Source: Trichomonas vaginalis G3 (taxonomy: Eukaryota; Parabasalia; Trichomonadida; Trichomonadidae). From it: a DNA stretch of 64,000 nucleotides. Location of the stretch: the NCBI RefSeq assembly GCF_026262505.1, contig NC_067207.1:29542082-29606081 (forward strand). The letters run 5' to 3'. The notes beneath the pieces are model-generated. The model searched no databases, had not been told where the DNA came from, and saw nothing but the letters and a program-made list of their open reading frames with translations. This document shows, in pieces, positions 35,861-45,700 of the stretch (the stretch's first letter is position 1; the number at the start of each line of letters is the position of its first letter). The translations under genes were made by a program, and so were the position numbers.

Positions 35861-36881
35861 TCGGGACAAAATAATTTATGAAATTATAAGTCATCTTTCT
35901 AATACATATTTTTGGAAGGGCGTAAGATACGCCAACTTAAATATATTATTAAATATGAGAAAATCGCTCAACAAAAAAACAATTCTTTCAAAAAGTTTGA
36001 CATTGATCTTTCTAATACATATCCTCTGGAAGGAGTTTACATTCACAAAATAAAAACCAGTTCAAAATCTTATTACTCCTTGAATTAAAATCATTTAATT
36101 TCAAATCCATTCCAAATCCTTAAATCTGTATTAAAATCATTTTGCCAACAACCAACACAATACAAATTACATTTCCATATATCTTCTTGTCCATTTTAAT
36201 TTTTTATCTCATTTTATTTAATTTTATTTAAAGCATATAGACATCGAGATCCTTTACACATAGTTATATAAAAGTCAAATACATAATAAATTCTTAATTC
36301 TAGAGATATCTCAAAATCTCAATTTTTTAATTTAAAATACCTTTCATTTTTCACAGTACTATCACAACAAACAAGCCATTTACTAATTAACACATATAAG
36401 AAAAATATCAAATTACAAAACAACTTTCAATATCATTCGCATCGAATTCTATTTTTTCATAATTATCAACTACATATTATTATATAATATATGTCGGCGC
36501 ATATTCCACTCTATACAAGTGTCAGACATACTCACACAAAGCTGTGAGATTCATACCTCTATCAGTAGGACTTCTCAAATCAAGAACACATATGTTTCAC
36601 TATCGCACATCTGTGTAGGATCTAATTAACCCTTTGGACTGGTACTTCAAAATTTGATAATTTGATAATTTCATGTGATATCATCATTTGCCTTTAAAAC
36701 AACTGTGCGTTAAACTAGACACGTTTCTCTATCATAATGCAAAATATCAAAGTTTGGGAGACTCCCAAAGTGTCTGAAACTGATCATAAGGGTGAAAAAC
36801 CGTTTTCCAGAAGTTGGGAACGTAGGGTGAAAAAAATTGATCCAGATTTTCGTCATTTTTTACTTTTTCTCCACTCTAAAT
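35861..36881. other. Host AT-rich intergenic DNA
   Basis: Mostly AT-rich without open frames. A pair of similar CTTTCTAATACATAT segments (near 35895 and 36010) and a small GGCGTA-AGA-TACGCC hairpin near 35919 are the only structures noted. The last 100 bp may be further decayed coding sequence leading into the ankyrin remnant. Confidence 0.4.
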
Positions 36882-37135
36882 TAACCAAAGAAATGGCCTA
36901 GCTTCTAATTCTAAATGGTGCTATGATAGAGAAAATTCTAGACAAACTGTTCATCATTATGCCGCAACTAATAATAGAATTGAAACAGTCGAACTTCATA
37001 TTTTGGATGGTTCTGATATCAATGCTAAAAACTTTTATGGGCAAACATCTCTTCATGAAGCACCACAAAAAATTGCAAAGAAATAGCCGAACTTCTAATT
37101 TTAAAAAGTAGTGTTATCGATGCAAAAGAGAATTA
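36882..37135 (+). pseudogene. Ankyrin-repeat gene remnant (host)
   Basis: Two degenerate ankyrin units are readable in shifted frames: one around LLILNGA, and one reading DGSDINAKNFYGQTSLHEA. An in-frame TAG lies near 36899 and frame changes near 36920 and 37060. Ankyrin proteins of this style are abundant in trichomonads. The remnant stops where the A-tract of element copy B begins, so B may have inserted into or beside it. Confidence 0.55.
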
Positions 37136-37168
37136 TAGAAAGAAAAAAAAAAAAAAAAAAAAAAAAAA

Positions 37169-37240
37169 GGAAGTGGGGCTTCCAGGCACTTCGTGCCTTC
37201 TAGCCCTGAAGATGTTTAGTATAAATGAAGTTTTTATTCG
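37169..37240 (+). repeat. Polinton terminal inverted repeat, left (copy B)
   Basis: Matches the copy A terminal repeat but has a single TATAAATGAAG-type block, not two. The hairpin is AGGCAC-TTC-GTGCCT. Confidence 0.75.
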
Positions 37241-37390
37241 GAAAATTGTTAGTCTTCTGGGTCGAAAACATTATATAATGTGTCGCTTTTCACAAATTAT
37301 ATATGTTTTCATGTTTTGTCAAACATGAACGTAAATGTTTTGTCAAGACTTCTTCATCGTAATGAGCGTAAATGACCCAAAAATATAATT

Positions 37391-37442
37391 TAGGTGAAGA
37401 GGTGAGATGTCACCCGTTTTCTCACCTGTTTTCTCACCTCTT
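37391..37442 (+). repeat. TCACC-type palindromic repeat before methyltransferase (copy B)
   Basis: One unit with GGTGAGATGTCACC and repeated CTCACC arms after an AAATATAATTTAGG box. Absent from copy A at this position, so the units move or are lost. Confidence 0.7.
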
Positions 37443-37549
37443 GAATTTTCATGATTTCTTCGTAAATGTTTTGTCGAAACTTCTTCATCGTAAATGTTTT
37501 GTCACTTTTCTGTCACTTTTCAGGAAAAAACATTTTTATTATTATATAA

Positions 37550-38308
37550 ATGAATTTTACAAAACCACCGTTACCGTTCTTTGGAAATAAGAGTAGATGT
37601 AAGGATATTCTATTGAGAGAACTTAAGAAACTACCGAATGGTCTAACATTTGTAGATTTGTTCGGTGGAAGTTTCTATATATCCCATCTGTGCCATACAA
37701 TATTTCCAGACTCAAAGATTATATGCAATGACTTCGACAACTATATGGACCGTCTCAAACATATACCAGACACAAACAATATATTGAAAGCGTTAAAAGA
37801 AAAGATACCTATAGGTAAGATGGAACGTATACCATTAGATAAGAAAAATATTGTGAGAGAGGTTTTGAAAAAAGCAGAATATATAGACTGGGATAGTATA
37901 TCTGCTAGACTATTATATAGTGGTTCTATAAGAGTTCATGACATTGAAACACTTATGTCAAAAGTTTTATATCTTAACTATACAAATGTTTTCAAAGAGA
38001 ACATAGAAAAATATATTGAGGGCATAGAGTTTGTGAGATGTCATTGGACAGAGTTGTATGAAAAATATAAAGACAAGGAAAATGTTTTCTTTATAGTGGA
38101 CCCGCCGTTCTATAACACATGGGATTTTCAATACCAAGTAGACTGGACTTTGAGAGACTCTTTAGAAACTTTAGACGTTTTACATAACCATCCATGCTTT
38201 TACTTTACATCCGATAAAAGTGGTTTGGAAACCGTTATGAGATGGTTAGAGGACATACATGACTATGAGTTTAGATATGACAAGATAAATATGAGAGAGG
38301 TCCTATAA
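37550..38308 (+). CDS. D12-class adenine methyltransferase, copy B
   Basis: Same protein as 5788-6606, with the LPFFGNKSR, FVDLFGGS and DPPF motifs preserved. The two copies are almost identical at nucleotide level. The extreme C-terminus differs from copy A, so this copy is scored as lightly broken. Confidence 0.8.
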   Translation: MNFTKPPLPFFGNKSRCKDILLRELKKLPNGLTFVDLFGGSFYISHLCHTIFPDSKIICNDFDNYMDRLKHIPDTNNILKALKEKIPIGKMERIPLDKKNIVREVLKKAEYIDWDSISARLLYSGSIRVHDIETLMSKVLYLNYTNVFKENIEKYIEGIEFVRCHWTELYEKYKDKENVFFIVDPPFYNTWDFQYQVDWTLRDSLETLDVLHNHPCFYFTSDKSGLETVMRWLEDIHDYEFRYDKINMREVL

Positions 38309-38351
38309 ACTGGAGAAAGTGTCACAATAAAGAAATTTTATTAGTAAGTAA

Positions 38352-38483
38352 ATGTGGTTTGAAATAGGACTACTTGTTTTAGGTTTTTTCCATTGTGTCA
38401 TTTATTTCTTTGACGTGGCAGAAAGATATAGAGAATATGAAGATGAACCAATGCCTGCAAATGTTCAGCATATGTACTCGTAA
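38352..38483 (+). CDS. Small membrane protein, copy B (43 aa)
   Basis: Same 43-codon frame as 6591-6722, with the hydrophobic segment and charged tail unchanged. Its conservation supports a real gene. Confidence 0.55.
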   Translation: MWFEIGLLVLGFFHCVIYFFDVAERYREYEDEPMPANVQHMYS

Positions 38484-38506
38484 GAGATATTTTTATCTAA
38501 TATTAA

Positions 38507-38869
38507 ATGGACGCACAGAACTTAGCGAATGCACAGCAACCTGGACAACCAAACCCAGAGAATATTCCAAATGAAGTTAGAATACAAACTGCAATGGCAA
38601 ACTATGGTCAAGTGCCAACAGATGTACAAATGCAAACTGCCATGTCAAATGACGCTGCGTTAGGTTTGCCACCATGGTATGCAAATATGAGATGGAAAGA
38701 GTTTTATACAAACCCTGAAGTGGGATATAAACAACTTTATGCAGATGACGCGAACACAGGAGTTGACCCAGAATATGTTTTCTACCAGAGGAGAAACAGA
38801 ATGTATGAGCTCCAGTTAAAGAATGCTATGGAACTCAACAGGAAACGTAAGAGACTAGGCGGACATTAG
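38507..38869 (+). CDS. Conserved 120-aa element protein, copy B
   Basis: Identical to the product of 6746-7108, including the TTTTTATCTAATATTAA leader. Confidence 0.65.
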   Translation: MDAQNLANAQQPGQPNPENIPNEVRIQTAMANYGQVPTDVQMQTAMSNDAALGLPPWYANMRWKEFYTNPEVGYKQLYADDANTGVDPEYVFYQRRNRMYELQLKNAMELNRKRKRLGGH

Positions 38870-38887
38870 ATTTTTACATATAGTAAA

Positions 38888-39130
38888 ATGGGTTTCTTCA
38901 GTAAGATAGGAAACTTCTTTCGAAATGTTGGAAGAGGTATATGGAATGGAATAAAATCTGTCGGAAGAGGAATTTGGAACGGTGTCAAAAATATTGGTAA
39001 AAGGGTAGGTCAGTTCGTTGGTATTATACCTAAAGACCCTGAACCAGAAGAACAAGCTCCTGTTATACAACAGCCTGAACCTGCACCACAGTCTAGTTGG
39101 CAACCAAATCCAACACCTCAACCGTATTAA
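38888..39130 (+). CDS. Amphipathic 80-aa protein, copy B
   Basis: Counterpart of 7127-7369 with a few replacements in the N-terminal helix (starts MGFFSKIGNFFRN) that keep its amphipathic pattern and the penultimate glycine. Several synonymous or near-synonymous differences cluster here compared with identical flanks. Confidence 0.6.
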   Translation: MGFFSKIGNFFRNVGRGIWNGIKSVGRGIWNGVKNIGKRVGQFVGIIPKDPEPEEQAPVIQQPEPAPQSSWQPNPTPQPY

Positions 39131-39134
39131 AAAG

Positions 39135-39983
39135 TTATATTTTTACCGTTCGATAGTAGTTGTATATGAAACTAAGTTCTAAGTAAAACGCATGGTATAA
39201 TGGAATTATTCTTTTTCTTCCATCTGTAGTAAACCATACTTGAAAGTCTGAAATACTTCCACTTGGTGGTTCGTATAACTTTGTAGGTTTTTCGTAAAAG
39301 TCATTTGCCAAGCATAAAAAAGAGTTTTGTGCACCAGAAAATGAAGCATGAACTATAATAGCATCTTGGTCGAAAACATTTTCATATGTTCCATTAGGGT
39401 TTTCGACTTCATAAAAGTTCGGGTGTACTGGATATGCTGCAGGCTGATTTAACATCCTCAAAAATCTATACCATGCCAAGTTGTTATATTTTGTAGAAAT
39501 ATAAACGTTTTCTCCAAGGTCTTCTATTCTATTGATTTTAACAGTTGCATTTTTCCTGTCATATAAAATATCGAGATGGTACTCTCCTTCGTCAATGTTG
39601 TACTGTTTTGCATATTCGAGATAGATATCGTTTATTTTTTCTTGAAAAGCTTGAAGAGTTGTTTCTAAGTTTACAAGCAAATTCACTTGTAAAAGTTTTC
39701 CCTGTTCAAATTTCTCATACATACGTTTTTCTTTGTTATAGTATCGAACTTCAAAACCGACTGTAAATGGGAAACCATGTATGGCTTCTGAAATGAACTT
39801 CATTCTACGAAAGCCAATAGCTTTTGTGACAGATGGGTCTCTTAACCATCTTAACGGGTAGTCAAAACGATAGCCTTCATGCTTTACGGTCTCTGTCTCA
39901 AACTTTTGACCGACATTCGTAAAAAGTTCATCTAATGGTTTAGTTGTAGCAACTCTTGAATTTTCTTTTTCTATTGAAAGCAT
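39135..39983 (-). CDS. Conserved 282-aa protein, copy B
   Basis: Counterpart of 7374-8222 with about three replacements. Divergent from the fibre gene across the same 18-bp spacer. Confidence 0.65.
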   Translation of the reverse strand: MLSIEKENSRVATTKPLDELFTNVGQKFETETVKHEGYRFDYPLRWLRDPSVTKAIGFRRMKFISEAIHGFPFTVGFEVRYYNKEKRMYEKFEQGKLLQVNLLVNLETTLQAFQEKINDIYLEYAKQYNIDEGEYHLDILYDRKNATVKINRIEDLGENVYISTKYNNLAWYRFLRMLNQPAAYPVHPNFYEVENPNGTYENVFDQDAIIVHASFSGAQNSFLCLANDFYEKPTKLYEPPSGSISDFQVWFTTDGRKRIIPLYHAFYLELSFIYNYYRTVKI

Positions 39984-40001
39984 ATTTTATCTAGAATAAA
40001 A

Positions 40002-41459
40002 ATGTCAAATGAAACAGCGTCTATGAGAGAAATACAACACAACCGACAACTCATTATACAAGCTCTAAATAAGAACACAACAAACTTTTCAAACTATTCT
40101 AAGATATCTGAGTCATTGAAAGAAGGAAACTTAAAACTGACATTAAACCCAATGACAGATGAGTTTCTGTTTCAAGACAATAAGAACCATACTGTCTGTA
40201 TAAATCCAACAAAAGGAACTTTAAACGAGAAACCTATAAATGAACTTCTTTTGAAAGCAGATGTTGGCAACAAAGCTGACAAAGAATATGTAGACGATGC
40301 AATAGCAAAAGAAGAAGAAAGAGCTAACAAAGCTTATGCAACAAAAGAACATACTCATCCTGAACTAGCAGACAAAACATATGTTGACAATAAAATGTCA
40401 AGTGAAGTGACAAGAGCTGAAAACGAATATTCTAAAAAGACTCATACACATACCATTGCAAATATTACAAACTTACAAGAAACCTTAAACATGAAAAGTG
40501 CCGTTGGACATACACATTCTATATCTGAAATAACAGACTTAAACGTTAGCCTTGAAAAGAAAGCAGATAAGGAATGGGTGGCTAGTGTGTTAGTGAAGAA
40601 GGCGGATAAGGAATATGTGGATGAAAAAGATAACGAAATTATAGAAAGGGCTGAATGGTATCATGAATGGACATCGAAGATTTTAAAAACTAAAGCCGAT
40701 ACAGGATGGGTTTCAGGATGTTTAGACCTTAAAGCGGATAAAACATATGTTAACGATGAGTTAGACAACAAAGCAGACAAGAACCATACACATAAATCCT
40801 TCACAACTGTTAGAGCAGACGACATAATATTGAACTTTGACCTTGGTTCAAGTGCACCTTTAGAGAATCCAAGTACAAGCGTAAAAGATACACTAAACAA
40901 TTTAGATAACAGTTGCAGGAACATTGAAAGTCATGCCAGAAACTTTGAAGCATATGAACTACCAGCAATGTTAGATAAGAAGGCTGACAAAACAGAGCTT
41001 CAAACATTAAAGACTGAAATACTTCAAACATTATATCCTGCAGGCTCTATTTATACGTCAATGAACTCTACCAGACCAGAAGTAGTACTTGGTTTTGGTG
41101 AATGGAAGCAGATTGTAGACAAATTCTTATACTGTGCTAGATATTCAAAGACGGCAGGAGGTTCGAAGAAAATTAAAGAAGCAAACCTTCCACCGCACAC
41201 TCATACAGGAACGACAAACACAACAGGTAGTCATTCACATTCAATAACAAAAAGAGGTTATAGAAATCTTGCAGCAGGTTCGGATAGACAGGGAATGGAT
41301 AGATATGATATTTCAAGTGACCCGGTAGATTCAAACGCGGGGATTTTCTGTGGAACCGCAGGAAATCATTCACACACTTTCACAACAAATCCAACAGGCT
41401 TGGGTAAAGACTACATGCCACCTTACATGACAGTTTACGCATGGTATAGAATTGCTTAG
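40002..41459 (+). CDS. Fibre protein with tail-collar-like C-terminus, copy B (485 aa)
   Basis: The N-terminal ~145 residues and last ~18 residues match copy A, but the middle is different: one NLQETLN-type unit, several KADK-type heptad-like repeats (ADKEWVAS, ADKEYVDEK, ADKTYVND), then a collar domain from about residue 344 (GSIYTSMNSTRP, GEWKQIVDKFLYCA, LPPHTHTG, GNHSHTF) only moderately similar to A. This is the pattern of receptor-binding fibres that exchange shafts and tips. Confidence 0.75.
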   Translation: MSNETASMREIQHNRQLIIQALNKNTTNFSNYSKISESLKEGNLKLTLNPMTDEFLFQDNKNHTVCINPTKGTLNEKPINELLLKADVGNKADKEYVDDAIAKEEERANKAYATKEHTHPELADKTYVDNKMSSEVTRAENEYSKKTHTHTIANITNLQETLNMKSAVGHTHSISEITDLNVSLEKKADKEWVASVLVKKADKEYVDEKDNEIIERAEWYHEWTSKILKTKADTGWVSGCLDLKADKTYVNDELDNKADKNHTHKSFTTVRADDIILNFDLGSSAPLENPSTSVKDTLNNLDNSCRNIESHARNFEAYELPAMLDKKADKTELQTLKTEILQTLYPAGSIYTSMNSTRPEVVLGFGEWKQIVDKFLYCARYSKTAGGSKKIKEANLPPHTHTGTTNTTGSHSHSITKRGYRNLAAGSDRQGMDRYDISSDPVDSNAGIFCGTAGNHSHTFTTNPTGLGKDYMPPYMTVYAWYRIA

Positions 41460-42415
41460 TCGTCATTTTCAACTTCTTTAGCATATTCGTCAGGAGTTGT
41501 CTTATATTTGTTAGGAACTGTCTTTGAAAGTATACCACCTTGAACTTTGACAAGTTTGAAACGAGGTCTGGCAATAGTAGTTTTATCTTCTGCTTGCAGT
41601 GTGTACATTTTGCCATGTTTGCCTAAAACTTCATAATATTCTCTTGTATACTTTCTTCTATTTTTACGAACACGAACGTGAGTACCTGTCGGGTTCCCAT
41701 TGTTGTCATAGTCAATAGTATTTTCATATGGGTCGCGTTTAGGTATTTCTATTTTTACTTTGTCACCCTTCCGAAGTTTGAAGCCTGGCATTCTTTCTTG
41801 TTTGTCTCTTTTGACTAAACTATTAAATATATAGTCTTTCTCTAAGTCAGGGTTGTTTTTCATTTCTTCGGGGGAGTGGTTTCCCAAACCTTTTTGTTTA
41901 CGGTTATTGTAAATATTTAAAACTTGTCTCATCTTTGCCATGGAGAAGTGTCTATATTTGTCGTCATATGACATTTCATTTGCTTCACCACCTTGTGGTT
42001 GGTTTAAGTCTCTTAAGATTTTTATACAACCGTCAATGACACCAAGAGCAGAATGGTTTTGGTCGACAATGAAATATTGGTTTACATTTTTTGAACGCAG
42101 ATAGTTTTTTACATCATCTGATTTGAAAGAACTTTCACAGTCAGATGTCAGTTTTGTTGGATGGTATTTGTCAACGAATATTGTCAAAGCAGTTTTCACA
42201 TCTAAAATATTTTTGGACTGTAATGGTATGGCTTCACAGTATCTTGTATTTTGACCAACAAATATTAACCAGTATGGTGGTCCATCTGTTCTAACTCTCG
42301 GAATGTTTTCCAAGATATCCATAAACCATGCGTTCGGAGTTGAACTGAAGATTTTTATCATGAGTGCTTTCTTTGTCGCTTTAGAAACATACGGGTCCTT
42401 GTTTGAATTCGTCAT
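41456..42415 (-). CDS. Retrovirus-type integrase (rve family), 319 aa
   Basis: DDE-type integrase of the kind shared by Polintons and LTR elements, which joins element ends to target DNA and makes short target duplications (here 6 bp for copy A). The catalytic-core region spans about residues 30-200 (PPYWLIFVGQ, LTSDCESSFKSDDVKNYL, FIVDQNHSALGVIDG). The C-terminal part from about 225 is an SH3-like tail typical of this group (LRKGDKVKIEIPK, YEVLGKHGKMYTLQAED). Looks whole in this copy. Overlaps the fibre stop by 4 nt; divergent from the 133-aa gene across 17 bp. Confidence 0.82.
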   Translation of the reverse strand: MTNSNKDPYVSKATKKALMIKIFSSTPNAWFMDILENIPRVRTDGPPYWLIFVGQNTRYCEAIPLQSKNILDVKTALTIFVDKYHPTKLTSDCESSFKSDDVKNYLRSKNVNQYFIVDQNHSALGVIDGCIKILRDLNQPQGGEANEMSYDDKYRHFSMAKMRQVLNIYNNRKQKGLGNHSPEEMKNNPDLEKDYIFNSLVKRDKQERMPGFKLRKGDKVKIEIPKRDPYENTIDYDNNGNPTGTHVRVRKNRRKYTREYYEVLGKHGKMYTLQAEDKTTIARPRFKLVKVQGGILSKTVPNKYKTTPDEYAKEVENDD

Positions 42416-42432
42416 TTTTTACCCTGTAAGAA

Positions 42433-42834
42433 ATGGGTTTATTTGGCGCGTTAGCAGGAGTTGCATCCAGATTTTTACCCGCAGTGGGAACAATAGCCAG
42501 AGGTGTATTTGGAGTTGGAAGGAAGATTTTGAGTACATTAGGTATACTGAAAGAGAAAGCACAACCTATTATACAAACTGTACAGAAAGGTTGGGATGTA
42601 GCACGAGATGCAACAAATCTTATTCCAAATCCTGAAACAAGAGGAAAAGTTCAAGGATGGATGGATAATGTAGGAAAACAAGCAAATGACTATTATAACA
42701 AAGCAAATGACTACTATAACCAAGCAGGACACTATATGGACCAAGGTGAAAGATTCTTTAACAGAGGATATAACCATGCACAACAGTGGGTAAACAATAA
42801 CCAACCGCAACCGCCTCAAACTTGGGGAATGTAA
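42433..42834 (+). CDS. Amphipathic 133-aa protein, copy B
   Basis: Counterpart of 11008-11409. The MGLFGALAGVASRFLP start is unchanged; a few replacements lie in the Tyr/Asn repeat region. Confidence 0.6.
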   Translation: MGLFGALAGVASRFLPAVGTIARGVFGVGRKILSTLGILKEKAQPIIQTVQKGWDVARDATNLIPNPETRGKVQGWMDNVGKQANDYYNKANDYYNQAGHYMDQGERFFNRGYNHAQQWVNNNQPQPPQTWGM

Positions 42835-42853
42835 AATTTTTTACTGAGATGAA

Positions 42854-43006
42854 ATGAACAATACAGCATTGAGACAAATGAGTTCAAGATGGATTTGTCG
42901 ACTTCCAGCAGTTACACAACGTGTTTGTCAAGTTCTTCCTATACCTCAGGAAGTTTTAGACCGACTTAAAAAACAACAACAACCAGTTGAAAACAAACCA
43001 AACTAA
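42854..43006 (+). CDS. Small basic protein, copy B (50 aa)
   Basis: Counterpart of 11429-11584, one codon shorter in the middle, with the same TTTTTTACTGAGATGAA leader. The in-frame length change supports coding function. Confidence 0.6.
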   Translation: MNNTALRQMSSRWICRLPAVTQRVCQVLPIPQEVLDRLKKQQQPVENKPN

Positions 43007-43025
43007 AATTTTTTACTGAGATGAA

Positions 43026-43610
43026 ATGACCGAAGAAGTTGAAACGGTAGATTTGACACCACAAACAAAAAGTTCAGAACCATTGTCAAAACCTGTCAAA
43101 GAACTTACAGATGAAGAGAAAAATTCAATAATAGAAAGTGCCAGGTCTGGAAATACAAACCCTAACTATAAAGTCACTTTTCATAGAAATGGAACGGCTA
43201 GTATCTCAAAAAAGAAACAGACTCTCACAAATAAAATATTGAAGTCTGAAGGAGCTTTCGAGACAACAGATGGAAAAGTTTACTTCACTGACCAACAGTT
43301 CATTATAGAACATCTCATTGACTTAGAGTCAAAATATTCTAAACTTTACAACAAACACAAAAAGTTGAAAGGAAAACAAAAACAAATGGCATATGATATT
43401 TATGAAGATGTTGACGACACAACCATACCTGCAGGTGGGGTAAAGTCAGAGGAACCGAAAAGTGACGAAAAACCGATAGAAGAAGGTGAGCCAAAAACTG
43501 AAGATAAACCAAAACCAAAGTTTAGTTTGGAAACTAAACCAAGTCAACCTTCATTGGCTGGTATGGGTTGGCGTCAAAGGCTTATGGTAGCAGGAGGTTA
43601 TGTAAAGTAA
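43026..43610 (+). CDS. Conserved 194-aa element protein, copy B
   Basis: Counterpart of 11604-12188 with scattered replacements in the acidic linker. Coiled coil and LAGMGWRQRL end are unchanged. Confidence 0.62.
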   Translation: MTEEVETVDLTPQTKSSEPLSKPVKELTDEEKNSIIESARSGNTNPNYKVTFHRNGTASISKKKQTLTNKILKSEGAFETTDGKVYFTDQQFIIEHLIDLESKYSKLYNKHKKLKGKQKQMAYDIYEDVDDTTIPAGGVKSEEPKSDEKPIEEGEPKTEDKPKPKFSLETKPSQPSLAGMGWRQRLMVAGGYVK

Positions 43611-43645
43611 AAGAAAACAGTATATTTTTTTTTATTTTTATAAAA

Positions 43646-44365
43646 ATGCCCCCATATAGAATGGATAGAAAGTCTGCTAGAATAAAAGCAGAGTTGCAAA
43701 GATATGGTTGGAGAGTTTCGAAGAAGTTTAAATATAGGAAGGGAAGACCCATAAAAGTCTATGACAAATTGTCTGGTCTTCGCTACGAAATGGATTTGGA
43801 AACAGCACGTGCAAATTATCCAAACAGACTAGAGAGGTTAGAAGAAGAACGTCTTATGGACATGCCTTTCGATGTTAGTGAACCTCAAGTTGAGGGACAC
43901 GACGGCTTTGCCAGATTCTATTGGAAACATGACGAACAATTGCATCCTTTGAGAAGGAAAAAAGGAAAAGGTGAAGACACACATGCTCCCATGGAAAGAA
44001 CAAGATATGCATATGAGAAGTATCGTGAAGTTCGTGCTAAAATTGGACAAGGTGGAGACTTTACAGTAAACTTTGACGAAGGAAAGAACAAAGAAGGCTT
44101 CATGGGTGTACTTGCTGCAATTCAAGACGGAAATAAGAAAGGATACAATCTCAGACTAACCGTAACAGATTTGGACGGTCATATATACTATGCATATGGC
44201 AATGTCACAACAGCTGCAAAACTTCTTGACGCCTTCAAGACTACAAAGAGAGAACAAATGGCTGATTCAGACTCAGACATTTTGAATGCAATTGAAGGAA
44301 TTGCAAGTGTCAAGCTCGAACGATACCAACATAACCCTCAAGCAGTCAGACAACATGTTTGTTAG
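43646..44365 (+). CDS. Conserved basic 239-aa protein, copy B
   Basis: Counterpart of 12220-12939. Start chosen at MPPYRMDRKSARIK after the TTTTTATTTTTATAAAA leader; an in-frame ATG further upstream overlaps the preceding gene and is unlikely. One segment around residues 130-140 differs more than the rest. Confidence 0.62.
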   Translation: MPPYRMDRKSARIKAELQRYGWRVSKKFKYRKGRPIKVYDKLSGLRYEMDLETARANYPNRLERLEEERLMDMPFDVSEPQVEGHDGFARFYWKHDEQLHPLRRKKGKGEDTHAPMERTRYAYEKYREVRAKIGQGGDFTVNFDEGKNKEGFMGVLAAIQDGNKKGYNLRLTVTDLDGHIYYAYGNVTTAAKLLDAFKTTKREQMADSDSDILNAIEGIASVKLERYQHNPQAVRQHVC

Positions 44366-44421
44366 ATGAGAAATATGAAATGGCATACCATTTTAAAACA
44401 GTATATTTTTACATATATTAA

Positions 44422-45282
44422 ATGCTTCAGGTTGAAAAACAAAGAACAAAAGTAGCAGATACAAAACCGTTAGACTATATCTTTACAAATGCTGGTAGGA
44501 CTATTTCAGATGAAGAAATTTCATCCCGAACATACAGGTTTGACTATCCAATTCGTTGGCTTCAAAGTCCTTCAGATGCAAAGGCAATAGGATTTAGAAG
44601 AGTTTTGTTTTCAAATAGAACTAACGCGTTTATGTTTGCAGTATATTTTCACGGTCAGTATAAAGGTTCTGATGGTCTAATAGAAAAATTTGACGAAATG
44701 AGAATCTTTACAGTTCGTTCAGACGAAAGTCTTGAAAAAACTCTAAATGACTTTCAAACTCAAATAAACAAATATTATTGGGAATTTCAAGAAAAATACG
44801 ACTCTTTACTAAATGGAACATACTATCTAAAACTAGAATACGATAAGATGAACTCAACCGTTTCATTTCAAAAGATTGAAATTAACCCTCCAAGAGATAC
44901 AGAGTTTTTATTTTGGGAAGTAGACAAACGTTCTTGGGCACAATTTCTTCGGTTACTAAACCAGAACGAACCATTACCACCTGACGGTCCTTTTAAATTT
45001 ATACTTCCACCAGCAGATTTGATGGTTTATAGAAACGTGTTTGACCCTCAAAATGTTATGTGTCATGCAAGTTTCAGTTCAAGCAACAATAGTTTTCTAT
45101 GTATTGGTAAGGACTTTTATGACTTTGCTTCTAAATTCTACGAACCACCTAGTAACAGTTTCTCTGACTTTCAAGTTTGGTTCACAACAAATGGTGTGCA
45201 ACATATTATTCCATTGTACTATGACTTTTATCTCGAATTGTCTTTCATATATAACTACGGAAAAGTGCTGAAAAAGTATTGA
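44422..45282 (+). CDS. Conserved 286-aa protein, copy B
   Basis: Counterpart of 12997-13857 with only a couple of replacements. Last gene before the accessory zone. Confidence 0.65.
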   Translation: MLQVEKQRTKVADTKPLDYIFTNAGRTISDEEISSRTYRFDYPIRWLQSPSDAKAIGFRRVLFSNRTNAFMFAVYFHGQYKGSDGLIEKFDEMRIFTVRSDESLEKTLNDFQTQINKYYWEFQEKYDSLLNGTYYLKLEYDKMNSTVSFQKIEINPPRDTEFLFWEVDKRSWAQFLRLLNQNEPLPPDGPFKFILPPADLMVYRNVFDPQNVMCHASFSSSNNSFLCIGKDFYDFASKFYEPPSNSFSDFQVWFTTNGVQHIIPLYYDFYLELSFIYNYGKVLKKY

Positions 45283-45530
45283 AAAATAAAGTTTAGGTGA
45301 AGTGGTGCGATCTCACCTCTTTTTTCACCTGTTTTTTCACCCGTTGAATTTTCATGAATTTTCATGAATTTTCATGAATTTTCATGAATTTCTTCGTATA
45401 TGTTTTGTCAAGACTTCTTCATCGTAATGAGCGTAAATGACCCAAAAATATAATTTAGGGTAGATGGTTAGATCTAACCTGTTTTCTCACCTCTTTTCTA
45501 CCCTCTTGAATTTTCATGAATTTTGTGCTG
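45283..45530. repeat. Palindromic repeats, accessory zone (copy B, forward)
   Basis: One TCACC-type unit (45296-45342) and one GGTTAGATCTAACC unit (45456-45506) with AATTTTCATG runs between them. Fewer units than in copy A, so copy number varies. Confidence 0.75.
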
Positions 45531-45700
45531 AATTCGACAAAAATATATTTTGGTTGAAAGAATACGGTGGAGCCAAAAGTGGCTCGACCTCAAAACAAGC
45601 ATTTTGTGAAGAATATACCAACCCGCGGAAAACAGCGGGTTGCTTTTTATACAAAATTCAACAGGTGAATTTTCATGAATTTCCTTAAGATAGAAAAAAA
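45531..45700 (+). pseudogene. KilA-N gene fragment (copy B)
   Basis: Short fragment matching part of the KilA-N gene downstream, with hairpins GAGCCA-AAAG-TGGCTC (near 45573) and CAACCCGC/GCGGGTTG (45619-45642, followed by CTTTTTAT). It is a decayed partial duplicate, not a gene. Confidence 0.5.

Noticed and set aside
36624-36645. TTAACCCTTTG resembling a piggyBac end
   Set aside because: No matching inverted end, TTAA pair or transposase was found nearby; a single short match is expected by chance.
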